NCBI GenBank assembly: GCA_964494345.1
Contig: CAZBSI010000009.1
Coordinates: forward strand, 1 to 64,000
Source of the DNA: DTKD01 sp964494345
Lineage (GTDB): Bacteria > Armatimonadota > UBA5829
Length of the DNA stretch: 64,000 nt
Direction of reading: 5' to 3'
Shown: in pieces, positions 16,285-25,227 of the stretch
Layout: each line of letters opens with the position of its first letter
Position numbering within the stretch: the stretch's first letter is position 1
Position numbers and translations under genes: made by a program
Notes under the pieces: generated by a model
Databases searched by the model: none
Seen by the model: the letters and a program-made list of their open reading frames with translations, nothing else
What the model was told of the DNA's origin: nothing

Positions 16285-16313
16285 ATCATACGCTAACTTA
16301 TTTTGTTTGTCAA
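16285..16313 (-). promoter_or_regulatory. Strong sigma70-like promoter of the secretome operon
   Basis: TTGACA (16313-16308) and TATGAT (16290-16285) are 17 bp apart. The predicted leader to the GTG at 16157 is about 120 nt. Confidence 0.8.
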
Positions 16314-16345
16314 CTAGCAATTTGTTGATATTATTCTGTCTGAAC

Positions 16346-18553
16346 TTACCCAATATCGTTAGATAAATCCACCATCACCAATTCGTAAACATCCACCTCT
16401 GGCACCGTAAACGTGCAAACGCCGTCGATTTTATCCACCGCCAGATCCAAACCCGCCCTCAAAGCTCTTACTCGTTTCAGGTCTTTTCCGGGCAGGCTGA
16501 TTTTGATATCGCGAATCGGGATAATCTCCGAAATCGGCCGTTGCATATCCCCGGTGTTATTCACGATATGAACCAGCAGTTGACTCTTATTCGCATTGCG
16601 GCGAAGTTCAACCTGCACCGTCGCAGGCGCGTCGACTTCTATGGGCATCGGATCAGAATGTGCCCAGCGGACGGCGTTTTCAATCAGGCTCTGATATTGC
16701 GGCATCCTCAACCGGCCGTAGAAATCGCCGATCAGCGACGGCACATACAACGCCCGCCCGTCGCCATACGAATTGGTAATCAGGGCCGGCAGATTGGTTT
16801 CATCGCTCAACGGCATATAGCTGCCGCCGATGTCCCCCATAAATACCGACGCCACTTCTGCCCCAGCCGCGGCCTCGCACTCAAGGCTATAAGTCGGCTT
16901 CGGCAAAAACTCCCCGATGTTGAATCCCGCCACAACCGGATGCTGCGACTTGATCTTGACATATTCCTCGGCGGATCTCGGAGTCATCATCTCCCCTGTG
17001 TTCTTCACTCCGAGCGCTTCCAGCAGCGGGTTGGATTCCCTCCGCCTGCCCATCTCGTCATAAGCCCCGGTCTCGAACTCCGCAATAACCGAACCGCCAC
17101 CACGCACAAATACCTTTATATTTTCGATCTGAGCATCGGAAAGACACGCCGAATTAGGAAGAATCAGCGTCTTATATCCCGCAAGCCCCTCAGCCGATAA
17201 TTGCCCATCCAGAATCACATCAAACGGGATATGAGCACGGGTCAGCGCGGTGAAATATCCGATATAAGACTGGTTGACGGTTCCTTCGCAGGTTTCCTTT
17301 CGCATCTTCCAGTCCACTGTCCGCTTTTGGCCGCCCGCATCCACGCCCAGGTTCACCTCAAGACCGCTGCCAGTCTCACCATAAAACTGCCCCTTATCCG
17401 ACACATAATAGGTAGCAGCCTGCGAAGAATTAAGCAGCGCAACCTCCGCGCACGATTCGGTCTGGGTGTAATACTCCTCGTTAGCAGCCAGAAAGCTCTG
17501 CATCTCCTTGATCGGCTTCACCGCGGCATCTCTGCTATGATCCAGCGCGTAATCGAACACCGCAAACCACGGGTTCGACCCGCACGCCACAGTTTGCGCG
17601 ATAGCAAGCTGGGCTTCATAATTCGGCAGAGGAATATAGTGCCACGCTCCCAGGGTGTGATGGCTGAAAACCACGGACGGCTTGCCGGCCGCCGCCATAT
17701 ACTTCGCCGTAGCAGCCCACGCCAAAAGGAAATCGGAATGACCCGGATGGAAGAACTCCTCGGCGCCGTTAAAGTCCTCAAAATCTGTGACCGCGTCGAC
17801 GCATCGTGCGTATCGCCAGGTATTCGCGTGCCACGTTCCCGCGTTCAAAAACACAACCGCATCCGGGTTAATCGATCTCGCCGCCTCTCTGCTGTCTCGT
17901 AGATACTCCGCCAGCGAATCCGACCGGAACTGCACGAAATTCAGCCAGTTGTCGTCTGACCAATCCTCCACCGTCGGCAAATCCGCGCCATACTTCGCCG
18001 AGAACTTCTCCCTGCAGGAGTCACAATAGCAGCACCCTGCGAAGATCACCGGTCCATCAAGGAAAACCCCGTCTATGCCACTTTTCATAGTCTCCTGGAT
18101 CATCTCCATCGACCAATCCCGCCATCCGCTGTTCACGCAAAGAGTCGTCCCGCTGCCATAAAGCGGATATTTGCTGCCATAGGAGGTGCCATCGGCCAGC
18201 AGTTGCTCCCAACCGGGATGTTCAGCCGCGAAATCGAATGAATACCAGTGCATATTCACATACGCCAGCACGCTCAGGCCATATTTTCTGGCATACGGCA
18301 GGTATTCTCGTATAACATCGAAGTCGCCAAGGTTAGCGGCTTTCTCGAACTTTGGGGTATTAAATGTGGTCTGATAGGCCAGCCCCGGAGCAGAACCCAG
18401 CGTCCCCATCACCCACTCACAATTAATATGCCAGTCGTCGCGTTTGCTACGCGCCAGCGCATCCAGATCGCAGCCCTTCATCCGATCCATCTCGCCGAGA
18501 TAATCCAGCCGCATCATCCGCACCGGTCGCTCATACCATTTCAGATCAGCCAT
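16346..18553 (-). CDS. Glycoside hydrolase-like protein (GHL6-like barrel plus GATase-like domain)
   Basis: This is a 735-residue putative glycosidase without a signal peptide. An N-terminal TIM-barrel-like region carries GIDGVFLDGP with Asp166 and a CCYCDSC cysteine cluster (174-180), as in GHL6 and beta-galactosidase relatives. Residues of about 430-560 look like the beta-galactosidase trimerisation (GATase-like) fold: YKTLILPNSACLSDAQ and GGGSVIAEFETG. A beta-sandwich end follows. The open frame reaches 18931, but the extension is translated repeat. I choose the ATG at 18553 with GGAGG seven bases upstream. The substrate is unknown. Confidence 0.75.
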   Translation of the reverse strand: MADLKWYERPVRMMRLDYLGEMDRMKGCDLDALARSKRDDWHINCEWVMGTLGSAPGLAYQTTFNTPKFEKAANLGDFDVIREYLPYARKYGLSVLAYVNMHWYSFDFAAEHPGWEQLLADGTSYGSKYPLYGSGTTLCVNSGWRDWSMEMIQETMKSGIDGVFLDGPVIFAGCCYCDSCREKFSAKYGADLPTVEDWSDDNWLNFVQFRSDSLAEYLRDSREAARSINPDAVVFLNAGTWHANTWRYARCVDAVTDFEDFNGAEEFFHPGHSDFLLAWAATAKYMAAAGKPSVVFSHHTLGAWHYIPLPNYEAQLAIAQTVACGSNPWFAVFDYALDHSRDAAVKPIKEMQSFLAANEEYYTQTESCAEVALLNSSQAATYYVSDKGQFYGETGSGLEVNLGVDAGGQKRTVDWKMRKETCEGTVNQSYIGYFTALTRAHIPFDVILDGQLSAEGLAGYKTLILPNSACLSDAQIENIKVFVRGGGSVIAEFETGAYDEMGRRRESNPLLEALGVKNTGEMMTPRSAEEYVKIKSQHPVVAGFNIGEFLPKPTYSLECEAAAGAEVASVFMGDIGGSYMPLSDETNLPALITNSYGDGRALYVPSLIGDFYGRLRMPQYQSLIENAVRWAHSDPMPIEVDAPATVQVELRRNANKSQLLVHIVNNTGDMQRPISEIIPIRDIKISLPGKDLKRVRALRAGLDLAVDKIDGVCTFTVPEVDVYELVMVDLSNDIG

Positions 18554-18683
18554 TCCATAACCTCCATCAAGCCTCCCGGCAATCATAATCCCCCAAACAG
18601 ACGACGTCAAGATGCGGTTGTCGGTTGGCGGTTGTTGGTTGCCGGTTGTCAGTTGTCGGTCGACGGTTGTCGGTTGAGTAGAT

Positions 18684-18709
18684 CGGTGGCAATCTCCGAA
18701 TTGCCACCG
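18684..18709 (+). repeat. Family B hairpin, G-C to A-T variant
   Basis: CGGTGGCAAT, loop CTCCGA, ATTGCCACCG: a perfect 10-bp stem. Relative to the reference, stem pair 8 is A-T instead of G-C and pair 1 is C-G instead of A-T. Confidence 0.85.
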
Positions 18710-18720
18710 CAAACCCATTT

Positions 18721-18742
18721 GCGGCGATCTCCGAATCGCCGC
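18721..18742 (+). repeat. Family B hairpin, GCGG variant
   Basis: GCGGCGAT, loop CTCCGA, ATCGCCGC: an 8-bp perfect stem in which pair 4 is C-G instead of T-A. It is followed by CTCATAACC. Confidence 0.85.
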
Positions 18743-18794
18743 CTCATAACCAATGCCAACCTCCAACTTCCAACTTCTAACTTCCAACGTTGAT

Positions 18795-18820
18795 CGGTGG
18801 CAATCTCCGAATTGCCACCG
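18795..18820 (+). repeat. Family B hairpin, second A-T variant copy
   Basis: It is the same stem and loop as 18684-18709, including the GAT left flank and the CAAACCCATTTGC right flank. Confidence 0.85.
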
Positions 18821-18902
18821 CAAACCCATTTGCCTCATATCTCCGTCTCGGACTTTCCCCTTTTTGCGATTTCGCGTTTCATCCCTTCCGTGCCCCAACC
18901 CC

Positions 18903-18931
18903 TTGCCCCAACCCAACTGACCTGCTACCAT
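18903..18931 (+). promoter_or_regulatory. Promoter giving a predicted leaderless mRNA
   Basis: TTGCCC (18903-18908) and an extended -10 TGC-TACCAT (18923-18931) are 17 bp apart. The -10 ends six bases before the ATG at 18938, so the transcript would start at the A of ATG. No Shine-Dalgarno sequence exists. Confidence 0.5.
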
Positions 18932-18937
18932 TTGCCT

Positions 18938-19972
18938 ATGAAACTATCCCGTCAGCCTGATTTCTCTCAATTTCTGAAGGTCCTGACCAGGAGCGGCAGG
19001 CCCGGTCATTTGCCGTTTTACGAACACATCGCCAGCCCCGGCTTTATCGCGCGACGCAGTGGGACCGACTTCGACAAAATGCCGTTCGGCACGGTCGACT
19101 ACTGGCGCATATACGTCGATTTCTGGCTGGGAATGGGTTTCGATTGTGTGCCTATGGAGATTCCCCTGCGATGCCCGCTCGGAGCGGGTCACGGTGGGGT
19201 TACGGAGGGCAGCGAGGCCCTTGTTGTCATTAGAAATCGAGAGGATTATGAGAGCTACCCCTGGCCGACGGAGTCCGACCCTATAGACTTCAGCCATTTC
19301 GAGACCGTGGCTTCGATGCTGCCGGATGGTGCAAAGATAGTCGGCGGGGTATGTGCCGGGCCTTATGAATGGGCCTCGCAGATGCTGGGGACAATCGGGC
19401 TTTCATACCTGCTTGCCGATGACCCCGAACTCGTCGCAGAGGTCTTTGCCCGTATAGGCCGCCTGCATATTGGCGCGGTCAGGCAACTGGCGACTATGGA
19501 TTTCATAGGGGCCTTGCGGCAGGGCGACGATCTCGGATTCAAAACCTCCACATTCCTAAGCCCGCCGCTGCTTCGAAAGTTGATATTTCCGATTTATACG
19601 CAGATGACGTCACTGGCTCACGCTCAAAATAAGCCCTTTATCCTGCACTCCTGCGGTAATCTGGCCGAGGTCTACGACGATCTCATAGACGGCTGTAAAA
19701 TCGACGCAAAGCACTCGTTTGAAGATCAGATTTTGCCAGTCTCCGAGTTCAAGAGGATTTACGGCGACCGGGTGACTGCTCTCGGAGGGCTCGATGTCGA
19801 CATAATCTGCCGGTCCACCGAATATGAGGTGCGCCGCTACGCACGTGAGCAAATCGAAAAATGCTTCGCGGACGGATTCTGGGCGCTCGGCACGGGAAAT
19901 TCCCTTACAGATTATATGCCCGTGCAAAACTACATCGCCGTGTTGGAAGAGGGACTCGCGGCCAGCGCTTAA
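18938..19972 (+). CDS. URO-D-family protein (MtaA/CmuA-like methyltransferase)
   Basis: This is a 344-residue TIM-barrel protein of the uroporphyrinogen decarboxylase superfamily. The methyltransferase-type zinc motif His-x-Cys is present (H237, C239, in FILHSCGN), which argues against true porphyrin decarboxylation. The expected third cysteine near the C-terminus is replaced by GTGNSLTDYMP. No corrinoid protein is nearby, so the methyl donor is unknown. The open frame extends back to 18797 through repeat sequence; the ATG at 18938 matches the family start. The gene is probably leaderless. Confidence 0.75.
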   Translation: MKLSRQPDFSQFLKVLTRSGRPGHLPFYEHIASPGFIARRSGTDFDKMPFGTVDYWRIYVDFWLGMGFDCVPMEIPLRCPLGAGHGGVTEGSEALVVIRNREDYESYPWPTESDPIDFSHFETVASMLPDGAKIVGGVCAGPYEWASQMLGTIGLSYLLADDPELVAEVFARIGRLHIGAVRQLATMDFIGALRQGDDLGFKTSTFLSPPLLRKLIFPIYTQMTSLAHAQNKPFILHSCGNLAEVYDDLIDGCKIDAKHSFEDQILPVSEFKRIYGDRVTALGGLDVDIICRSTEYEVRRYAREQIEKCFADGFWALGTGNSLTDYMPVQNYIAVLEEGLAASA

Positions 19973-19980
19973 ATTAACAA

Positions 19981-20009
19981 CAGGCCCTGGCGGCTGACGT
20001 CAGGGCCTG
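19981..20009. terminator. Hairpin between convergent genes
   Basis: CAGGCCCTG and CAGGGCCTG form a perfect 9-bp stem with an 11-base loop. On the minus strand a T-rich stretch (TTGTTAATTT) follows, so it best fits termination of the 20032-20751 gene. Confidence 0.65.
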
Positions 20010-20031
20010 CATTCCGCAGCGAATCCGATGG

Positions 20032-20751
20032 TCAGTCAAACTTGAAGTCCAGGCACTTCATGGTGATAATCTTGCCCACCACGTTCTGCTCCGGAACCCG
20101 TAGCGTGTCTACCATCTTCCAGGGTATCCAGCGTTGGGTTTTCTTGTCCTGCCTGAAGTCAGTAAAGACGGTCGAGGCTGCGCCGTCTACCTTAAAGTTG
20201 CCCACCAACAATTTTGTCGGCATATAACCCTTCGCCGGGTCCAGGTATGCCGCAGACCATCCGGTAGACGATGTGGATACAAAGGAATTGTCCGCGCCGC
20301 AGTAGTCCCAGGAATAGACGCAGCGCGCCATGACCATATCCTGCACGCTATGCAGAATATCGGTTGCCTCCGGATCAGAACCGGAAAAGTGACTTGTCCC
20401 AAGGACTTTGCCCTGCTCGTCAAGTCGTGACAGCTTCAGGTCATACTTGTCCTTTGCGTAAGTGACCTCTATCTCCTGTCTGATCTTCGCATCTCCCACA
20501 GGGGTCACATCATGGGTTTCCTTGAGATATTTTCTCAATTCAGGTTTGACATCAGTCACCATATCCCACCGGCCCGACCACGATCTCGTCGAGCTTTGAT
20601 AACCCGAGATTGCGGCTTTTGCTTTCGCAATCTTTTGCTCACAATCCGGCGACTTCACGGGAGGAGGCAGCAAGTTCTGAGCGTGCGCTTGTGCGGCTGT
20701 AAAAAAAGTCACAAGCAGGAAAGGCAGAACAACTTTAATCAGTCTCTTCAT
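20032..20751 (-). CDS. Secreted hypothetical protein, 239 aa
   Basis: The protein has an N-terminal signal peptide (residues 1-24, ending AQAHAQ) and a soluble, beta-rich mature part. Features such as YAKDKYDLKLSRLDEQGK and a late WIPWKMVDTLRVPEQN resemble outer-membrane-lipoprotein-sorting (LolA/LolB-like) or negative-regulator folds that measure bound lipid, but this is a weak impression. Three cysteines occur in the mature part near MARCVYSWDYCG. It is a single gene facing the URO-D gene, with a hairpin between them. Confidence 0.65.
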   Translation of the reverse strand: MKRLIKVVLPFLLVTFFTAAQAHAQNLLPPPVKSPDCEQKIAKAKAAISGYQSSTRSWSGRWDMVTDVKPELRKYLKETHDVTPVGDAKIRQEIEVTYAKDKYDLKLSRLDEQGKVLGTSHFSGSDPEATDILHSVQDMVMARCVYSWDYCGADNSFVSTSSTGWSAAYLDPAKGYMPTKLLVGNFKVDGAASTVFTDFRQDKKTQRWIPWKMVDTLRVPEQNVVGKIITMKCLDFKFD

Positions 20752-21435
20752 ACCATCACCTGTTTCCTTTTCTGTCGAAAAAGCCGGCAGAGATTGATGA
20801 CTTACTCGTCAACATACACATTCGACCGCATTGTCGCAGTAAATGTTCCGGGCAAACAGGATGATGTGAAAAAAAAACGGCAAATATCGCTGTGATGTGA
20901 TATTGTCGCCTGTCATTTCTTTTATCATTCCGCATGCAGTTGTGGGGTGATCCTGTGGCTTTGCGCAGGATGACAATGAACCGACAACCGTTAATCGCCA
21001 ACCGACAACCGAAAAAGCAGATTTCTCGCTGCGCTCGAAATGACAAAGGGGGGTGAAATGACAAAAATTGCGTGGTGATCCTGCGGCTTTGCGCAGGATG
21101 ACAATGAACCGACAACCGTTAATCGCCAACCGACAACCGAAAAAGCAGATTTCTCGCTGCGCTCGAAATGACAAAGGGGGGTGAAATGACAAAAATTGAG
21201 AGGTGATCCTGCGGCTTCGCGCAGGATCACAATGAACCGACAACCGTTAACCGCTAACCGTCAACCGAAAAGCAGATTTCTCACTTCGTTCGAAATGACA
21301 AGGGGGGGTGAAATAGCAGGGTTGTGTAGGCCAGGCAGAGGCAGATCGCTATAGGTATTTTCGCGATTTCGCTTCTTTCGGGCTTTCGCGTTTTCCGGGT
21401 GAGGGCTCGCTTGATGCGGCGGCCTTGCGTTGTTT
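20752..21435. repeat. Repeat-filled gap with three 128-bp tandem units
   Basis: No gene is seen. Three units begin at 20947, 21075 and 21203 with a period of exactly 128 bp, and the third is diverged and ends near 21318. Each unit holds a family C hairpin (CCTGCG-GCTTTG-CGCAGG), a CCGACAACCG tract and a reversed family A palindrome. A TTTTCGCGATTTCGC tract follows (21358-21396). Open frames here (for example 20809-21243, minus) are repeat translation. Confidence 0.85.
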
Positions 21436-22380
21436 CTAAATCTGTGTCACTTCTATCTTAGTCACCCTGGCCTCGCCTATCAGCCGATCCACGTCCTCTT
21501 TTTTGCCGATATCCGTGCCGTCGCTGAGGGCCGTTGCCGCTCCTGATGCGCAGCCCAGAGCGAGGCAGTCCTCTATCTTCAGACCCTGCTCCAGGCCATA
21601 AACGACCCCTGCGATAAGGGAGTCACCGGAACCGATCGTGCTCTTGGGCTCCACCTGCGGGGTGGTGGCGTCGTATATCGAACCTTCATAACTCGCTATA
21701 GCCCCCTGCTTGCCAAGGGAGATAATAACCAGGTCGATTCCCGTCCGTGTCAGCTCCAGAGCCGCTCGCGCCACGTCGGATTTCGACTCGAATGTCTTAT
21801 TCAACAGCCGCTGCGCCTCGTCGATGTTGGGCTTAATCATAAACGGTTTCGCCTTCACGCCCTCCGTGAAAGCGTCGCCATCGGCATCCAGTACGGCCTT
21901 AGCGCCGCCAGCCATTGCAATCTGGATAAGCACCTTCTTAACATCGGGGTTGACACCCAGCGGCACACTGCCCCCGATCACCATAAAGCTGCTCTGTCGC
22001 GCCAAATCCTTGGCCCGCTCGAACAATTCCACCATTTCCTTATGCTCAATCGGCCCGCCGGGTTCATTTAGCGTGGTGGGAGGAGTGTTGGACTTTTCCT
22101 CTATACATATATTGGTGCGAGTCTCCGCAGCAGTCTGCACTATCACCGACCCAACCCCGCGCCTGTCGAGGACAAACTTTACATAATCCCCAGTCTCCCC
22201 GCCCAAAAAAGCCAGGGCGGTGGTCTCCCCACCGAGTTCCTTAATCATACGGGAGCAGTTGATGCCCTTCCCGCCAGCATCTATTTCTACCTTGGTGATG
22301 CGGTTAGTATCATAGCAGGCGAGCTTGTCGACGTAGATGGTCTTATCGACGCACGGATTGAGTGTGATGGATGATATCAT
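21436..22380 (-). CDS. PfkB-family phosphofructokinase (1-phosphofructokinase/tagatose-6-P kinase type)
   Basis: This is a 314-residue ribokinase-fold sugar-phosphate kinase of the FruK/LacC/PfkB branch. It has the substrate motif NPCVDKTIYVD, the glycine motif GGKGIN (36-41) and the ATP/anion-hole motif GSGDS (250-254, Asp253 as base). Because no fructose PTS gene is nearby and a class II aldolase lies directly upstream on the same strand, it may act in glycolysis on fructose 6-phosphate or 1-phosphate. The exact substrate is not decidable from the sequence. It follows fba after 84 bp. Confidence 0.8.
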   Translation of the reverse strand: MISSITLNPCVDKTIYVDKLACYDTNRITKVEIDAGGKGINCSRMIKELGGETTALAFLGGETGDYVKFVLDRRGVGSVIVQTAAETRTNICIEEKSNTPPTTLNEPGGPIEHKEMVELFERAKDLARQSSFMVIGGSVPLGVNPDVKKVLIQIAMAGGAKAVLDADGDAFTEGVKAKPFMIKPNIDEAQRLLNKTFESKSDVARAALELTRTGIDLVIISLGKQGAIASYEGSIYDATTPQVEPKSTIGSGDSLIAGVVYGLEQGLKIEDCLALGCASGAATALSDGTDIGKKEDVDRLIGEARVTKIEVTQI

Positions 22381-22411
22381 TGGATTGCATGCCGCCGTTC
22401 TAATGCGGAAC

Positions 22412-22437
22412 TGCCGCCCACAAAATTGCAGGCGGCA
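22412..22437 (-). other. Hairpin between fba and the pfkB-type gene
   Basis: TGCCGCC pairs with GGCGGCA across 12 bases; there is no T run. It may be an mRNA processing or attenuation structure separating the two cistrons. Confidence 0.4.
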
Positions 22438-22464
22438 AGCTCCGGGATATTTTATGTTTTCTTC

Positions 22465-23415
22465 TTACTTTTTCAGGGCCGCTCGCACGTCGTCGAGTTG
22501 GCCTGCAGAGCCGAGAAGCACATTGCGGCTGGCGATGAACTTCGCATACTCTTCCTGGAATATCTTGCCGACCGGGCGGAAGTCGAAGACCTCCGGCTTA
22601 TCTCGGAAGAACTCCCTGTGAACTCGCGTCCACACAAGTCTGCCGTCCGTGTCGATGTTGATCTTGCAGACGCCCAGCTTTGCCGCCGGCAGATACTGGT
22701 TAGGATCCACGCCCTTGGCTCCCTTAAGTGCGCCGCCCGCAGCGTTGATTCGCTCAACTTCATCCTGCGGAACAGAGCTTGAGCCGTGCAGAACAAGCGG
22801 GAATCCCGGGACCAGTTTCTGAATCGCCTCGACTACGTCGAAGTGCAGGCCCTGGCTGCCGGAAAATTTGAACGCGCCGTGGCTGGTTCCGATGGCACAG
22901 GCAAGGCTGTCGCAGCCGGTGCGCTTAATAAACTCCGCCGCCTGATCCGGGTCGGTGAGGTGAGCGTTCTCTTCGCTTACCGCGATGTCCTCTTCGACTC
23001 CGCCGAGTTGACCGAGTTCGGCCTCGACGCTGATACCCTTCGCGTGAGCCTTTTCGACTACGCGCTTGGTGGCAGCGATATTCTCCTCAAACGACTCGTG
23101 GCTGGCGTCGATCATAACCGACGAATAGAACCCGCTGTCTATGCAGTCATAGCAAGTCTGCTCATCGCCGTGGTCGAGATGCACCGCAAAGACCGCATCC
23201 GGGAAAATCTCATCCGCCGCTCTGATCATACCCTCCAACATCAGTTTGTTGGTGTATGATCGCGCGCCCTTGGAAATCTGAACGATGAACGGCGCCTTTG
23301 AGTCCATATTGCCCTGGAATAGACCCATAGTCTGCTCGGCGTTGTTGATGTTATAAGCGCCGACAGCATACTTGCCGTAAGCCAATTCGAAAAGTTGTTT
23401 GGTTGTTACTATCAT
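22465..23415 (-). CDS. fba: Class II fructose-1,6-bisphosphate aldolase
   Basis: This zinc-dependent aldolase splits fructose 1,6-bisphosphate into the two triose phosphates. The 316-residue protein has the catalytic Asp81 and zinc His82 in FAVHLDHGDE and the second signature VEAELGQLGGVEEDI. It also has the loop CAIGTSHGAFKF and a late LVLHGSSSVPQDE with another zinc ligand. It precedes the PfkB kinase, making a compact hexose-phosphate pair. The start ATG at 23415 has AAGGAG upstream. Confidence 0.93.
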   Translation of the reverse strand: MIVTTKQLFELAYGKYAVGAYNINNAEQTMGLFQGNMDSKAPFIVQISKGARSYTNKLMLEGMIRAADEIFPDAVFAVHLDHGDEQTCYDCIDSGFYSSVMIDASHESFEENIAATKRVVEKAHAKGISVEAELGQLGGVEEDIAVSEENAHLTDPDQAAEFIKRTGCDSLACAIGTSHGAFKFSGSQGLHFDVVEAIQKLVPGFPLVLHGSSSVPQDEVERINAAGGALKGAKGVDPNQYLPAAKLGVCKINIDTDGRLVWTRVHREFFRDKPEVFDFRPVGKIFQEEYAKFIASRNVLLGSAGQLDDVRAALKK

Positions 23416-23562
23416 CTAACGGTGGCTCCTTTTATGTTATCCGCTCGCTGCCGTACAGCAAAACACCGCCCCAGAAATCGCTTTGCCAATCTGTCGGGAG
23501 ATTTCACCTCCCGGTCGATTGATGCCACCTTCCGGCTGCGCTCTGGGTTGGTGGTGGCGGAT

Positions 23563-24117
23563 TTATGCAGGCTCAATAAGGCCGTAGTTGCCGTCCTCGC
23601 GCAAATAGACCACATTGACTTCTTCGGTTTCGGAGTTGCGGAAAACGTAGAAGTTATGGTGCAGCAGTTCCATTTGCTGAGTAGCCTCATCCGGCGTCAT
23701 CGGTTTCAGCGCAAATCGTTTGGTGCGCACCAGAGTCGGCAGTTCTTCCTCCGCCGTCTCCTCAGCGCCGAATGCCTCGACCATCGCCTGGTCACGAATA
23801 GCGTTTCGAGCTTTCGGCCCTTCTGCGATGCTCTTATCTCTTTTGCGCTTGAACTTTTTGACGCGCCCTTCCAGCTTTTCGACGACTTCGTCTATGCTGG
23901 CATACATATCGTTGACGCGGCGTTCCTCGCCGCGCAATAAAATACCGTCACCCTCGAGCTGTACTTCAACCATCTGCATCCCGCGCTGCACGCTTAAAAT
24001 AACCGTGGCCTCACGGATATCCTGAAAATATTTCTCCAGCTTCGGCAGTTTCTTCTCTATATAGCTCCTAAGGGCGTCGGTGACTTCGATATTCCTGCCC
24101 TTAACGTGGATCAACAT
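23563..24117 (-). CDS. hpf: Long-form ribosome hibernation promoting factor
   Basis: Long HPF dimerises 70S ribosomes into inactive 100S particles in slow growth. The 184-residue protein has the S30AE domain at residues 1-95 (MLIHVKGRNIEVTDALRSYI) with the basic KKFKRKRDKS helix end. The C-terminal dimerisation domain (about 125-184) has RTKRFALKPMTPDEA and a terminal VYLREDGNYGLIEP. It is a single gene with its own consensus promoter. Confidence 0.93.
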   Translation of the reverse strand: MLIHVKGRNIEVTDALRSYIEKKLPKLEKYFQDIREATVILSVQRGMQMVEVQLEGDGILLRGEERRVNDMYASIDEVVEKLEGRVKKFKRKRDKSIAEGPKARNAIRDQAMVEAFGAEETAEEELPTLVRTKRFALKPMTPDEATQQMELLHHNFYVFRNSETEEVNVVYLREDGNYGLIEPA

Positions 24118-24162
24118 TGGCAGAGGAACTCCTTTCGCAGGCTCGTCATAGTAAACCGATCA

Positions 24163-24191
24163 AGTTTAACACGCCCGGCGCCCTCTGTCAA
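24163..24191 (-). promoter_or_regulatory. Sigma70-like promoter of hpf
   Basis: TTGACA (24191-24186) and TAAACT (24168-24163) are 17 bp apart, about 45 bp before the hpf start. Confidence 0.75.
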
Positions 24192-24298
24192 CCGCCACCC
24201 CGGCGTTTCTGGGCCTGTTGAAGTTTACCATTCATAGCATTGATACCCTACCCATCAGCGGAACAATCTCGCAAAGCATACCGTAATTTATAAAGGGC

Positions 24299-24327
24299 TT
24301 GCGCTTGGGGCAGTTGTCGCCGATAAT
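24299..24327 (+). promoter_or_regulatory. Possible promoter of the coiled-coil gene
   Basis: TTGCGC (24299-24304) and GATAAT (24322-24327) are 17 bp apart, 25 bp before the GTG start, with GGGAGGTGG in between as ribosome binding site. Confidence 0.45.
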
Positions 24328-24352
24328 AGTCCTGTCGGGAGGTGGTTTACCC

Positions 24353-25027
24353 GTGGAAGAAACCGATCTTCTGCAGCAAATAGAAAAACTCAATGACAAG
24401 CTCAATCGCACCAGGCAGCGTATGGCAGGACTGCGAGAGAGAAGCAAACTGCTGGAAATGCAGTATCACGACGCAAAAGAACGTGAGCAAAATACCAACG
24501 GATTAGTCGGGGAGCTTCTCGAACGCCAGCGCGAACTGAACGTGATGCTCAACCGCGCCAATATTATGCTCAATCGCTCGCAGGAAGCAATGGCGCTCAG
24601 CTCGATGGAGCTTAACGAGATGGCAAAAGCCCTGCCCGAGCCTAAGAAAGCCGAGTGGGCGGATCGCGTCGCCAGAGTCAACGAACTTTTCAAACAAACC
24701 GGCGTGCAGGACGCCGAGCTAGGCGCGCTGCAAAGTGAGAATCCCGCAGCCTCATTTGATTCATCGGATATGAAAAGACAGTCCGAGGATGCATTCGGCA
24801 GGCAGCAGTCCATCTGGGAGTTCTCACAAAAACGAGAACCGCCGAAAGTAGAGGCGGAAATCGTCGAAGAGGAAGAGGCGTCAGAGCCTGCAATACATAT
24901 AATTGATCATTCTCCGGAACAGGACCATGATAGTCAGGAAGAAATCCTGTCCGAAGATGAGCCATCTGACGACGCTGTGGCCGAACCTTCACAGCGCAAA
25001 TCCTGGTGGCAAAGGCTGGCGTTATAA
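24353..25027 (+). CDS. Cytoplasmic coiled-coil protein
   Basis: This is a 224-residue hypothetical protein. Residues 3-100 are a continuous heptad-type coiled coil (LLQQIEKLNDKLNRTRQR and following). A linker follows, then a strongly acidic segment (about 165-205 with IVEEEEASEP) and a basic-aromatic tail RKSWWQRLAL that could touch membrane. The start is taken as the GTG at 24353 because GGAGGTGG lies just upstream; an in-frame TTG at 24299 coincides with the promoter -35. It is divergent from hpf. The function is unknown. Confidence 0.7.
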   Translation: MEETDLLQQIEKLNDKLNRTRQRMAGLRERSKLLEMQYHDAKEREQNTNGLVGELLERQRELNVMLNRANIMLNRSQEAMALSSMELNEMAKALPEPKKAEWADRVARVNELFKQTGVQDAELGALQSENPAASFDSSDMKRQSEDAFGRQQSIWEFSQKREPPKVEAEIVEEEEASEPAIHIIDHSPEQDHDSQEEILSEDEPSDDAVAEPSQRKSWWQRLAL

Positions 25028-25113
25028 TATTTCGCCTGTAGCGTGATTTCACGCAAATGAAAGAAGCCCGGGTTGCGTCAGGGTGTGTCATTTTTCGACG
25101 GGATTGGGCTGCT

Positions 25114-25142
25114 TGACGGAATATCCGCCAGCACATAAAATA
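25114..25142 (+). promoter_or_regulatory. Possible promoter before the pilus-N-like gene
   Basis: TTGACG (25114-25119) is near consensus, with a poor -10 (TAAATA) 17 bp downstream and about 85 bp of leader. Confidence 0.35.
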
Positions 25143-25227
25143 GTCATCGCAATGAAATGTCGATAATGGTATCTACGGGAAAGGCCCGTCCGGACTTTTC
25201 CCGGTTTTGGCGTACAGGGGTGAATTA

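Larger units (their letters stand above)
18554..18937. repeat. Repeat-filled gap between divergent genes
   Basis: No gene is seen. It holds a GGTTGTC-type microsatellite (about 18611-18675), three family B hairpins, a CCAACTTCCAACTTC-like tract (18752-18788) and a TTTTTGCGATTTCGCGTTTC tract (18861-18880). A promoter for the plus-strand gene sits at the right end. Confidence 0.8.

Noticed and set aside
20756..21243. Open frames of 79-144 codons on the minus strand
   Set aside because: They follow the 128-bp tandem units; the same strings repeat internally and no SD precedes them.
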